Shown: piece after piece, positions 35,323-46,178 of the stretch
Position numbering within the stretch: the stretch's first letter is position 1
How the letters are laid out: each line of letters begins with the position of its first letter
Assembly (NCBI GenBank): GCA_022836615.1
Contig: MU405307.1
Coordinates: 1 to 64,000 of the forward strand
Reading direction: 5' to 3'
Source: Annulohypoxylon bovei var. microspora
Taxonomy: Eukaryota > Ascomycota > Sordariomycetes > Xylariales > Hypoxylaceae
DNA: 64,000 nucleotides
The notes under the pieces: generated by a model
Told to the model about the DNA's origin: nothing
The model's database searches: none
What the model saw: only the letters and a program-made list of their open reading frames with translations
Position numbers and translations under genes: made by a program

Positions 35323-38300
35323 ATGGAGTCTTCGGCCGCTCTCGACTTTCGCAATGCTTGGAGTATGGAGAAGGATCGCATGATAGCCAAGCACAAGTCG
35401 GATCTTGCCCTTCAAGAAGAGTTGCTCGAGAAGGAAGAGCAGGAACTTAGCTCTATCAATGACCGCAACCTCCAGAAGTTGAAGGCTACCGTGCCGTCAG
35501 CCTTGTACAGAGATACCGTCTTGCCCATGGCCGAGAAGAGCCTTAAGCATGATCTGCGCGAGGTTGAGGTTAGCCACAGCAAACGAGTCAGGATTATCAA
35601 GGATAAGCATATGGAAGAGCTTGCTCGGCATCAAGTACTCTATCATGAAAAGCTCAAGGTCGGCGACCCCGCGGATGAGCGTCGGCCAGCTGCGAAGTCT
35701 GGTGCTTTGCCAAGTCTAAGTGAATCGACGGATGCTCAGAGTGGTCGAGCCTCTCTGCCTCGAGATGTAAGTGCTAGCCTTGGTGGCTTGGAGGAGTATC
35801 GTCGATTGTCGGGAAAGCCCTTCGCGTCTCAGAACCCTAAGCAGTTATTTGAATTATGCAAGCCTTTAAGCTGCGCCGTCCAGCACGAGATCGTCTGTGG
35901 AGAACCGCGTCTGATAATGAGGGTCCAGTCTAGAAAACGCAAGGCGCCTGTGTCCAAGGAGACTTCCCCTAAGCGATTACGTGTTGACACTTCTGTCAAC
36001 CAAGTTCGCACCCCTGCGCCTACGCCCTCGAGCGAACCCGCCCGTCCTTCGGGACGGACAATCACCTTCGACGAGGTCTATCAGGGCGGCAATGCGAAAC
36101 ACAAGGACATCATTCTAGAATGGCCGGCCGGCAGCCAGAAATGGTATATCCTGAAGTGCGAGCTGCATGGTCTTCGCTTTACAAAGAATTCCGTCCAAGG
36201 CGCTGCTAAGCATCTCAATGGCATGGGCCACGGCTTCACCAACCGGAATCGGAACCATGCCGTCGAGGCTCTTGGTTATCTAGTCACGGATTGCAGTAAG
36301 GCTTTGGCAAAATTGAATAATCAGGTTGCGGAGGAAGCTTATGCGAATGGTTATAAACCGCCACCCCCTGGACCGAACAAGCGACGTGGCGTTCCAAAGG
36401 ATCCCAAGAAGCATGTGGGAGCACCGGGATTAGCCAGGCCTTCGGTGCCTTACGCAGCTAGTCTGGCCCCGAAGTCGACTCTGGAGATGTCGTCGACCTC
36501 GGAGAAAGCCACGGCTAAGGGACCTCAAGAATTAAGCACAGCATCGGCTTATCAGAAATCCCCCGACTCGCGAGATGGAATCACTCATCCAAAGACCTTC
36601 CACATCTATTATGGTCGCTGGAAAGACAATGACCCTCGTATAGATGGTGGTCAGATCTACCCGGTCATGATCCTGGGATGGGATAGCCAGAATGGAAGCG
36701 GCTTGAAGGATAGCGACCTCAACGCCACCGGCCTGCTTAAGCAAAAAGCCCAGCCGCCCAACTGCTACACTTACGACTCCAAGAAGATCACCGGCTGGGC
36801 GCCGGGGTACGAGGACGGCGGCTCCAAAGTCAGGTCCAGGAAATTCCCCGTCATGTTCTTTGACAAGTTGCAGACTGTTAGCTGGTTCCCGGCTCGGGAC
36901 TTGATGGAGTTTCCGCTATATCAGAGCAAGGTACCGGACCAACCCGACCATCCTTTCAACGCCGCGCGTCGGTGGATTGCCGAAAGAGAAGGGTTCAAGA
37001 CGTGGGAAGACCGAGAAAAGGCGCGAATTAGTGGTAAGTCGTTCACTTCAACTCCGAATGATAATTTCCCCCGTCATACATTCCCTCAATGCTTAATGTT
37101 TTGGTTACATATAACTAATCAAATAACTCTTACAGCTCACCCCCAGCCTGCTTTGCCACTCACCCCGGCTGAATCTGCTAACGCAGCCTCCCATATCGGT
37201 GAGTGCGTCGAGCTCTCGGCCGCCACCAAGTCTAATTCCGCCGCAGACAGCCGTGGTTTAGACGGTTTAGGTCGTGAATCTGAGGCAATGTCAACAGACA
37301 CGACAGTTACGGAGGAACTGATGCGGGAGGGGAAAGAAAGAGGAGGCGAGATAACCGACGACGAAGATTATGTAGCTTCCGGCTCTGACTTCGACGATAC
37401 CCTCGACTGTGAGATAGATGATTGGATCCGGTCCTCCCCGTCTATGGCGAACTCCGATAACGCCACGGATCGTCCTTGGGCATTCTACGGCCTGAGAAGC
37501 ACGGAGAAATCTAAAATGCCGAAACCGTCTGTTGAGTCGGCACGTGAAGCACAAGGGAGCCCGACAAAATCGGCAGCCGAAGGTATAGATTCAGCACGCC
37601 GGCTTGCGAGAGATGCATGCTTATCCGCCACAGACTCCCGAGATGTCTACATGACTCCCACATCCGACATCACCCAGCCGCTAGAATGCAGTCCCCAAGT
37701 GACGCAAGATCCCGGCCAGTCGGATAAGTCAAGATCTGACAACCGACTACCTTCTCATAGAGAACCGATTCGTGAGAATAATTTGGCTGAAATTATTGCG
37801 AAAACCCTCAAATTTCAGAGCGATGTCCATGACGCTACTACGACATCAGAGAAGGACAGATTTACGAGCCAAACCTTGGAACATAGATCTCCTAGCGCAG
37901 TCCCCGTGCCAATTGAAAACGACCGAGTTCAGCCACCCTCGGGAAACGAGGCTATCACCACCCCTCAAGGCCAAGCAGGTAAAAAGACATATCCTACGCC
38001 GACTGCCAGAATCAATACGGAGGTTCCTGCAACGTCGTCTTCCACTGACTTAACAGGAAGCGGACTAGTACATAATGGCAGCCGTGATATAGATAATGTT
38101 GGTGATAGTTCGTTTTCTAATCCCACAACCCCCCACAGCATAAAGTCGACCATTCATGTAAGAGCTTCAGGCCCCCGCGCCGAAAGTCAAGCGGTGGAAA
38201 ACAAGGAGGTGCTAGTTGAGAAAAAACTAACTACAACCCGAGTGAACGAGATGGATGTGAAGAATCTCATTCCTGTTAGTGGGCCTGTCAGTGTCGCCGA

Positions 38301-38715
38301 GGTTCCCGAACTGCCTTCTGCCGACGCAGACTTTGAACTCTCGTTCTATAGAAATGGCGATGTATCGTGGGAGAGGTCGAACAAGCAAGAAGACTGCGTC
38401 CGACTCTTTCACAGCGCCGACCGAAGGACAATGTTGACTAGGCAGGGACCCGTGAACATCGCCGTCGATCCAATGGAGCTGGCAGGATTCTCTCGAGAAA
38501 AAGACATTATCCCGGACTCTAAGGGGAACACGGCATTCATTTTAAGACATAAGGACGGTTCATCGTCGAGACTTGTCTTTGATCGAAGCAAAGGAAGTAA
38601 GCTGGGCAATGGCAAGCTCCAGGTCCGCGGCTTTATTAAATGGTTACGAACGGTGAAGCGTGACATCCCATGTTTTAGGATGGATGGGGGGGCGAACATA
38701 GAAGGTCTATCTTAA
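35323..38715 (+). CDS. Large fungal protein of unknown function (coiled coil, Zn-finger-like motif)
   Basis: About 1096 residues from exons 35323-37033 and 37136-38715. The 102-nt intron is a multiple of three and stop-free, but has good GTAAGT and TTACAG ends. Residues 1-115 are charged heptad-like helix. A compact block near 245-350 includes KWYILKCELHGLRF and AAKHLNGMGHGF, a C-x2-H...H-x5-H pattern like a degenerate zinc finger. A second globular block (about 420-530) starts TFHIYYGRWKDNDP and has WFPARDLMEFPLY. A disordered Ser/Thr/acidic stretch follows. The last 120 residues (FELSFYRNGDVSWER to FIKWLRTVKRD) look folded again. I do not recognise a named family. A chromatin or DNA-related role is only a guess. 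Confidence 0.8.
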   Translation: MESSAALDFRNAWSMEKDRMIAKHKSDLALQEELLEKEEQELSSINDRNLQKLKATVPSALYRDTVLPMAEKSLKHDLREVEVSHSKRVRIIKDKHMEELARHQVLYHEKLKVGDPADERRPAAKSGALPSLSESTDAQSGRASLPRDVSASLGGLEEYRRLSGKPFASQNPKQLFELCKPLSCAVQHEIVCGEPRLIMRVQSRKRKAPVSKETSPKRLRVDTSVNQVRTPAPTPSSEPARPSGRTITFDEVYQGGNAKHKDIILEWPAGSQKWYILKCELHGLRFTKNSVQGAAKHLNGMGHGFTNRNRNHAVEALGYLVTDCSKALAKLNNQVAEEAYANGYKPPPPGPNKRRGVPKDPKKHVGAPGLARPSVPYAASLAPKSTLEMSSTSEKATAKGPQELSTASAYQKSPDSRDGITHPKTFHIYYGRWKDNDPRIDGGQIYPVMILGWDSQNGSGLKDSDLNATGLLKQKAQPPNCYTYDSKKITGWAPGYEDGGSKVRSRKFPVMFFDKLQTVSWFPARDLMEFPLYQSKVPDQPDHPFNAARRWIAEREGFKTWEDREKARISGKSFTSTPNDNFPRHTFPQCLMFWLHITNQITLTAHPQPALPLTPAESANAASHIGECVELSAATKSNSAADSRGLDGLGRESEAMSTDTTVTEELMREGKERGGEITDDEDYVASGSDFDDTLDCEIDDWIRSSPSMANSDNATDRPWAFYGLRSTEKSKMPKPSVESAREAQGSPTKSAAEGIDSARRLARDACLSATDSRDVYMTPTSDITQPLECSPQVTQDPGQSDKSRSDNRLPSHREPIRENNLAEIIAKTLKFQSDVHDATTTSEKDRFTSQTLEHRSPSAVPVPIENDRVQPPSGNEAITTPQGQAGKKTYPTPTARINTEVPATSSSTDLTGSGLVHNGSRDIDNVGDSSFSNPTTPHSIKSTIHVRASGPRAESQAVENKEVLVEKKLTTTRVNEMDVKNLIPVSGPVSVAEVPELPSADADFELSFYRNGDVSWERSNKQEDCVRLFHSADRRTMLTRQGPVNIAVDPMELAGFSREKDIIPDSKGNTAFILRHKDGSSSRLVFDRSKGSKLGNGKLQVRGFIKWLRTVKRDIPCFRMDGGANIEGLS

Positions 38716-40294
38716 GTGGTCAACTTCTGAGGTGATGATAGGTCCTAGGAGTCTGCATGGAATTGGCAACTGGGCAAATAAAAAAACATGGGACTAGGAT
38801 TCCCGAGTCCTTTTCTCAGCATACTGCAATTGCGATGAGTTCACGGTAGATTTTAATAGTTAGCTTCTAATAAAAAGTCGATAAATATTGTCTTTTACAT
38901 CTGTACACCTCTTGAATACCTAGTATAACCATAGGGGTAAAGAGCAAAGACGCAATGTAAAAAAAAAATACAAAATACAAAAAAAAAAAAAACCAAGAAA
39001 AGAACGGGGAAGAAAAGAAAAAGAAAACATTCATATGATTTCTCGAATGTTGATTCCGATCTCTTGCATACATAAGGGGTCAATATTAGAATAGGTACCT
39101 AGGTACTTCAAGCGAACGCATGTGAAAATAGATGGATCTCCAGAGTACCGAGGGGAGAATTTAGTGTTGCTCCCCCGCGCTGCGGTCTACATGGATCCAT
39201 GGATTGGAGTTAGATAGATGAAGCTAGTCCAAACTAAGTAGCGAAACTCAATACATACTACCTACTAGGTATGTATCACCACCTTCAAACAATCGTAAAA
39301 GCCCCGAATGTTAAAAAGAAAATTAAACGCTTCAATGTTCTTTCATTCTTTTATTTACCTACCTGCGTACCTACCTGCCTGCATACTAGACACGTTACAT
39401 TAGATACGTCACCTTTGGTTGGATGGAAGGCAGGCTGCTATTTCTATGTACTAGGTATGTACTAAATAAATTGGAACGTTGAAAATACCTACTACCCTAG
39501 CATCTAATACATAGCAGCTAATACCTACATGTATGTATGGGTAGGTGGATTGTATTGTACATTTACGCGTATTGAGATTGAGATACAGATACATCATCGT
39601 CGAATGACGTCGTGTTCAATAACGAAAAACAATACAGTAGCACAAGCAAGAGCTACCTGGCTCGGGTTGTTCGGGTTATTCGATTATTCAACAATCAAGC
39701 GTCATTCGAATCCACCAAGAATCAAAAGAAAAAAAAGGTCGGGTCCGCATCGTGCGCAGTGACAACTTTTTCTAAATTAACGGCCCTTGATGGCTGCTCT
39801 GGTAAGTTATTATTCCTGCTCAATGTTTCTGCCTAATAAATTCATACATTCATCATTCATACCTACGTACGCCAACCCATTCATACGCAACATATATATA
39901 CATGGCTCTACCTACATAAAATACACCTTGCATATCTCTCCACCGTTCTCCTAAGTTTAATGAAGGCGTCATCAGATCGCTTGATGAGCAAGCTGCATAA
40001 TCCTCTCCATTCTTGTCCTTTAACATACCTAACTACCTAATACTCCAAACTTCCAACCCTTCCCTCCAGCTTCGGCCTCGGCTTCAACTTCTTGGAAAAG
40101 ATAACCAGATACCCATCTAGTCTAGACAATTCCTACCTAGGCAGACGAAATAAATATGGTTACGCATCACGATTGACCGACTAACTATTATCTTCTACTT
40201 CTGCTTCCGTTTCCGTCTCCGTTTTAGCTTAGGCTTAGGCTTATGCTTAGGCTTATGCTTTCTTCTTTCTTACACGCTTCAGGACACGCCTTGG
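38716..40294. promoter_or_regulatory. Intergenic: 3' region of the orphan gene and promoter of the peroxin gene
   Basis: Contains A-rich tracts near 38959-39030 (possible polyadenylation region or retroposed tail), scattered TACCTAC motifs, and a TTAGGCTTAGGCTTATGC direct repeat at 40227-40258 just before the peroxin start. No gene is recognised. Confidence 0.45.
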
Positions 40295-42215
40295 ATGACA
40301 CACATGTCGACCCCGAAATCTACTCCCCGCGGCGACGTCGACGGCTACGGCTCTGCTACCCCTTCCGACCTTCCCCCTACCTACGCTCCTCCTACCTACG
40401 CATCCTTCTCTCCCGCGAACCTTTCTACTGCCGCCTCTGCCGCCAAGCGAAGATCGACTATCCTCGTCCATCAGAAGTCGCCCCTGCTTCTCGCCACGCC
40501 TCCTCAGATCACCCGCGCCCTCGCTTACAGTCACCCTTTTCTCCTGCCTCTGAACAAGCTGGTGGGATTGTTGACATGGACTACCGGTGACCCGTGGGAG
40601 AGCTTCCTGGTGCTAGTAGTGTTCTGGGCCTCGGTGCAGTATGGCGATGTCGTCGTGCGGTTCGCCGGCCCTATCGCTGTTGTCATGGGTATCATAGGTG
40701 GCATGTACGGACGGCGGTACAGTCCGCTGTCTAGTAGTGGCTGGGCCGAACATCCGAGTATGGCTGGCAGCAAGGACAAGAAACCGTCCGGCGCATCTGC
40801 TACAGGAGGTGTCAACGGCCAGCACCAGCGGAATGCGAGCGAGATAACCAGTACGAGGCATCAGAAGACGTTGGATGAGATTGTAGACACCGTCAAAGTC
40901 TTCACGACCAGGTGCAATATCTTGCTCGAACCCTTGCTCGAGATGACTGATTTCCTGTCTACCCAGCGGACTGCGACCAGCGCAACCACCAGACCGGCAC
41001 TCACTACTCTGTTTGTTCGGATATTAGCCATTACCCCTGTTTGGATCGCCTTGACGCTTCCGCCGCTGAGAATTATATCCACGAAGAGGGTTGTCTTGGT
41101 ATTTGGTACCCTGCTTCTCACCTGGCATTCGAGGGTCTGCCGAGTGTCCCGGACGTTATTGTGGCGGAGCGCTACGATACGAAGGCTAGCAAGATTAGTG
41201 ACGGGATTAGAATTCGAGGAACCGGCCAAGTCAAAACTCGACGGCGTCAACGGTACCTCGACCAACATCGCTATCGGTTCCAAGACGAAGCAACCGAACG
41301 AAGCTACAAGGGTATCGTCATCTGCTCTGACGGCGGCCCTTAAACGTAGCGGCCGCTCCGGAACCAAGGACTCGGGTGTACGTTTCACTTTCATCATATA
41401 CGAGAATCAGAGACGCTGGCTGGGCTTAGGGTGGACAAATAGTCTGTTCGCGTATGAACGCGCCGCCTGGACGGACGAGCACAACAACTCGGTCCCTCCC
41501 AAAGACGAATTCGAACTGCCGGAGGTGGAAGATGGACATGCGAGGTGGAGGTGGGTCGAGGCGAGCAGATGGCGGGTCGACGGCGCGCCCGATCTCGACG
41601 AGGCCGACTACGACACTGACGCGGCTAAGAATGGGTGGATTTTCTACGACAACAAGGTATGTTTTATGTAAGCCCCGAGTCGATAGGAGTTTAGTCTTGC
41701 TTATATCCAAATAGTGGCAGAACGGTCGCCGAGGCAATGATGGGTGGGGCCGATGGACACGGCGCCGTAAATGGTATCGTGACGCCGAACTTGTTGAGGT
41801 TCCAGGCGGCTCCGCCGCTTCTTCTCCGCCGCCTCCGGAGCTGCCTGCTCGACCACGCCCCGCTCCGACGCTTAGCTCCGAAAAGGTTGATGTCTCTACC
41901 TTCTCTACCTCAAACCCGGAAATATCTACGAATCTAGAGCCGGATAAGAATGGGTCGTTGAAGGAGGAAGACGATGCGGTCTCGGTCCTCAGCACCTCAT
42001 CTAAGTCGGCTAGGCTTAGGATGTCGGGCCCTCCGTTACGTCGGCGAACCACGGGCGGCACGCATCGGTCTAGGAGAACGAGCGAGGCCGCTAGCCTGCG
42101 TTCTAACGACGACGAAGGTAGGCTGACACCGGCGCTCGAGTTGGAAATTCAAGGACACGGCAAGGATCAGGGGCAGTGGGGCATCGGAGACGAGGCTCAG
42201 ATGGGCCTTGAATGA
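40295..42215 (+). CDS. Pex23/Pex24-family peroxin with dysferlin (DysF) domain
   Basis: An integral membrane protein of the ER/peroxisome contact type, about 620 residues. Exons are 40295-41656 and 41715-42215 with a 58-nt phase-0 intron. The N-terminal 150 residues contain a hydrophobic reticulon-like region (FLVLVVFWASVQYGDVVV, then FAGPIAVVMGIIGGMYG). A second membrane segment is near ILAITPVWIALTLPPL. The dysferlin domain follows: VRFTFIIYENQRRWLGLGW, then WRWVEASRW, and WIFYDNK joined across the intron to WQNGRRGNDGWGRWTRRRKW. The C-terminus is disordered with Ser/Arg. Pex30-32-like proteins control peroxisome size and number and shape ER subdomains. A second Met three codons downstream is an alternative start. 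Confidence 0.9.
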
Positions 42216-42589
42216 GAGATATATCTCAAAAGACCGTCGAATCGATCGCTCTATCATGATTATGACCGATAATAGCAAGTAGCATTGGGTAGGCGTTTTG
42301 GTAGATACCAATGAAATGTGATTTTTGTTTCTGCTGGTCGCTTAGAATAATGTGGGACTAAGAGTAGAAGTTCAGCCGTGGTTGTTTTAGCATCAATTTG
42401 TTCGTTAACAGATGTTGGAAAACTCATGATACATGGTAAGCCAAGCTTCATCAGATCCGACGATACATTCTAACCATTACGATAGCCGTCAAAATATCCT
42501 AAAGATTGTCTTGTTCCTATCCTATAACCTTCGTCTAGGTACCTACGGAGTCGACCAGATATGATGACCCCCCATTTACGCTATCAGCT
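42216..42589. other. Convergent 3' intergenic region
   Basis: Short gap between the peroxin and sugar-porter stop codons. No feature beyond AT-rich 3' sequence. Confidence 0.4.
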
Positions 42590-44918
42590 CTACGACGGAC
42601 AGCTAATGTTCTTCGGTAGCACTGGCTCGGAATGCTCGTCAACATCTTCTCCAATTCCTCCGATAGCCTTGTTAAATAGTAGGTCCATGTCCTCTAACGG
42701 CCGGCCCTTCGTCTCAGGGTAGAAGAGAATGATGATCTAATTCAGGGGGTCAGAGCATGCTTGATGAGTAAAGGTTCGGACCTAGCAACATAGAAGCTTA
42801 CGGGGATGCAGACGAGGTTAACCGCCATAAAGAAGAAATAGATCTTGGAGCCGATCGTGTCGATGCCAACAGGCCAGACTTGGGCTACGACAATGGAACC
42901 AATGGCTCCGCCTGATGCGGAAAAGTTGAGGCCGCGTGCGCGAACCGATGTCGGGAATATCTAAGTCCTACGTTAGCTTTTTATCGTTCGCGGTTCGAGG
43001 TTCGAGGTTCGAAATTCATGACGAGACTTAGATAAGTCAATACGTCTTACCTCGGAGCCATATACCCAAGCCGCCGGGCCAAACCCCATGCTATATCCAA
43101 GAGCGTAGATGAAGATAAATACGATACAAACTACGTCGGCGGCGCTATTTGTGTTGTCCGGGTACACCTGGCCCAAGACCCCGTTGATCTAGGAGTGACG
43201 ACTATCAGCTAATTATATACTCTCAGGGGGGGCTAGGGAGCAAACAAATTCATCCCAGACTTGGATCAACTCACCAACATGGCGAACCCCATCGCAACGC
43301 AACCTGTGATCAGCGTCACTCTGCGGCCCAGATGGTCGATTAGGAACATCTCGATGACCGTCATACCGATCTTTAACGTCGACTCGATACCGCCGGCCAG
43401 CAAGGTGACTCTCGTCGGCAAGCCAAGTTTTGCGAAGAGTGTCGGTAGGTAATATTTCATAGCCGTAGCGCCACACATCTGCGCCATGAATTGGAGCAGA
43501 GACGCGCGCCAAAGGCGTTCGAACAAGCTTCGATCCTTAAACAAAGACAGCCAGGTTACTTCTCCCCGCGCATGGTGTGCCTCCACGTCCTCTCTGATGT
43601 GCATCAGTTCGGCGTCGATCTCCGGCTCCGTGAAGCTACCTTCGCGCAACCAATACAGGGATTTATGTGCCGCGTCATAGTGGCAGTGCTCGACAAGCCA
43701 ACGCGGACTATTCTATCGATGTCAACAATGCTTGAAGATGTAGACCAGTAACCTTTGGTGGATTAATAACTAAGAACAGCGGAACTTACGTCTCGGGGAG
43801 GAACGGAAGCCCGACTCCGAAGATAAAGCACGGGACCAGTTCAACGGCGAGGGAAACGCGCCACGACACATATACGTCGTACTCCGTGGTGTTCCAGAAG
43901 GTCACGGCGTATCCAACCCTACCAGCCGTCCCATTAGCGAATTCTCATATCACTAGGGGTCTAATAAGTTCAGGCCTTCTTACCAAAATCCGGCTGCCAG
44001 GCCAGCGACGAAACCGACGTGATTTAGAACAACGTATTTTCCACGCTTACCAGCCGGGGCCACCTCGCTAAAAGGTAAAGTGTCAGCCTAAGCGCTTATA
44101 ACTATTGCCGGGAGGAGGAGAAAGAAAGGGTGAAGATGACCTTTGGTATAAGGGAACAGAAGTCGACAGCATGCCTACGCCAACGCCCGATATTATGCGA
44201 CCGACAATCATCATAGCGTATGCCCCGGATCCCGTCGCACCACACTCGAAAGCATTACCGACGGCCACGGTCAGGATGCCGATCAGTGCTGCGTACCGCC
44301 GTCCGAGGAGGTCGCTAGCCGGATGGGAGATGAATACGTAGCTCAACCCTGTCACGTTTTAGTTTTAAAGAAAAGACAAAAGACAGTATTTCTCGAAGGC
44401 ATATATTCCTGGATGAGAAATTTAAGAAGCTTCTTCCCTGGGAACGGCTATTGAACCATGATGGGGTGCTTCAGAAGACGAAACCCACTTACTACAGTCT
44501 AGTCAGTTTATACAGCAAGAGGCGTATAAGAGGATACGTTGGAATAGCAACATACCAAGTTCCTAGATAATAAATAGCAGTGATTACCCCTTTACGAGAC
44601 GGGGTAAGATGGCCCATGGCCTTGATGAACCCTGGATGAACGAGCACAGACGAAAGGATGCCGACATTATATCTGCAAAGTGAAAAACATCAGCTGCGAC
44701 TCCTAATCCTCGAATAGATGCTGCCCTGGACATTTCCTAGGTCTTGAATGCTGAATGCCGACCGATCATCAACAAGTTGGTGAGGTTGATAATTTTTTAT
44801 TTTTACTTTTTTTTTTTAAAAAAAAAAGAGTGGCTTCTTACCCCCAAACGAATGAGCCGACCGCAAAGAAAATACATAACAAGTGAAGCCGAATATCCGC
44901 CTTCGTTACTAACGCCAT
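42590..44918 (-). CDS. MFS sugar porter, nine exons, one unresolved phase break
   Basis: Exons: 44918-44842, 44672-44556, 44348-44141, 44067-43984, 43918-43790, 43707-43275, 43188-43051, 42960-42802 and 42736-42590; about 496 residues if intact. Family marks are FAVGSFVWGYNVGIL (TM1), ASDLLGRRYAALIG (loop 2-3), GRIISGVGVGMLS, PLYQSEVAP, FLPETPRWLVEH, FLIDHLGRRVTL, GPAAWVYGSE and FYPETKGRPLEDMD. Every junction keeps phase except exon 2 to 3: exon 2 ends in phase 2 (ACT TG|GTATGT), but exon 3 after its AG needs phase 1 (GG TTG AGC). A one-base indel in the CCC run at 44347-44349, a sequencing error or an unseen microexon could explain it. So the gene is either a fresh pseudogene or intact. It is divergent from the next MFS gene. 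Confidence 0.8.
44806..44828. repeat. T-tract / A-tract palindrome in intron
   Basis: A run of T directly followed by a run of A lies in the first intron of the sugar-porter gene. It could form a hairpin in the RNA. Such runs are also prone to sequencing length error. Confidence 0.7.
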
Positions 44919-46178
44919 TATAAATGCAGGATTTATACAAGAGGAATATTACAAGGCGGAGAAAGCAACGAATAGGATCAACAAAGTCTTATGACAGTGT
45001 CTACCAGCCAAAGTCAATCTTGGGTCGAGGGAAGGGGGAATAGAATAAATATCTAACTGACGGTGTAGGAAAAAGTTGAATGATTATAACTAATTACTTA
45101 TTCATACCACTGAACAGAACAAAATAAGATGCTTCACACCCTTCTAATAGCTCCGATTCGGCTTATAGTCCGACGTTGCCCCCCGCCGTCGCGATATTCG
45201 TCTAGAGCTAGCAAGTCGGCCTCGCTCAGCTTCCTATCCTATAAGCAGGTCAATTATATGTATCTACCCATCATCATGAAAGCATCTCCCGCAGCGAAGA
45301 AGTGCCCGCATGTCACCCCCGCATTAGCTTGCCATCCAGGTTAAGAGCCCGTCCAGCTGTCTCGTTCGGTTGTCGTGATGGTATGACATGGCCACGCGGG
45401 GAGACATTCTCCCCTTGCTATTTCTCCAATTTATTGGTGTCTGAAGCAGCAGGATAAGGCTCATATCCGGTACGGTTATGAACACATATGCAGAGACACA
45501 ATATACCAGAGATGTTGAGCATCATTGGGCACGGGTAAATTGGATTTGGTACGACCCTAGACGCTACACAAATTACCGTTATAAGACACGTCCAATTCGG
45601 AGCAGGGAGTGCTCCAGACCTGGTTAGGTTTGGATTACTGAATCTGGTCTGGATAATTATATTATCTTTACCAACCACGGAAAAGGGATACATTCGGCGA
45701 TGGCGAGACAAGGAGCATTTAGCCCTTACGAAGACTCAGCAGAGCGAACCTCCGTAAGATATATATAATGATGACTGTGGCATGTTACATCACTCTAGAT
45801 TTGTGTATCTTAGAGATGAGGGACAACTACTCTATGTACCTAATGAAATTTGAATTTTATTCTACCTCTTTTATTCCGCCGTGTCAAGAGAAAGGATAAG
45901 GAATCCGTATTTTCTATAGGCGTAACTATAACAGCGATGATATAAAAAGACTGGGTGAACAGTTACGGCGTTAGAGCTGAGAGGTTTTGCTCTTATCCTT
46001 CGAACATAGCATGGGGCGAGAAGCGAATGACGAAGCCGGGGCCTCGATGAGCTCAGGGAATGGTAAGAAATTTTAGAAATGCACCCACGATCATCGGGGG
46101 TAAATCCCATCGAGACAATACTATAACATCGTGAAGCTAACAGGTTATCGATCCCAAGATCTTCCAGACCTCACACCT
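44919..46178. promoter_or_regulatory. Divergent intergenic region between two MFS genes
   Basis: A gap of 1.26 kb between divergent start codons. Short open frames (for instance near 45129-45344) have no family features. No repeats of note. Confidence 0.4.

Noticed and set aside
38959..39030. A-rich tracts as a possible retroposon tail
   Set aside because: No reverse-transcriptase-like sequence or target duplication adjoining it; probably an ordinary A-rich 3' flank.
40227..40258. TTAGGC repeats near the peroxin start as interstitial telomere sequence
   Set aside because: The unit is irregular (TTAGGC/TTATGC) and does not match the fungal TTAGGG telomere repeat.
45129..45344. 71-codon frame in the divergent MFS gap
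   Set aside because: Short, no domain, and not continued by plausible introns.
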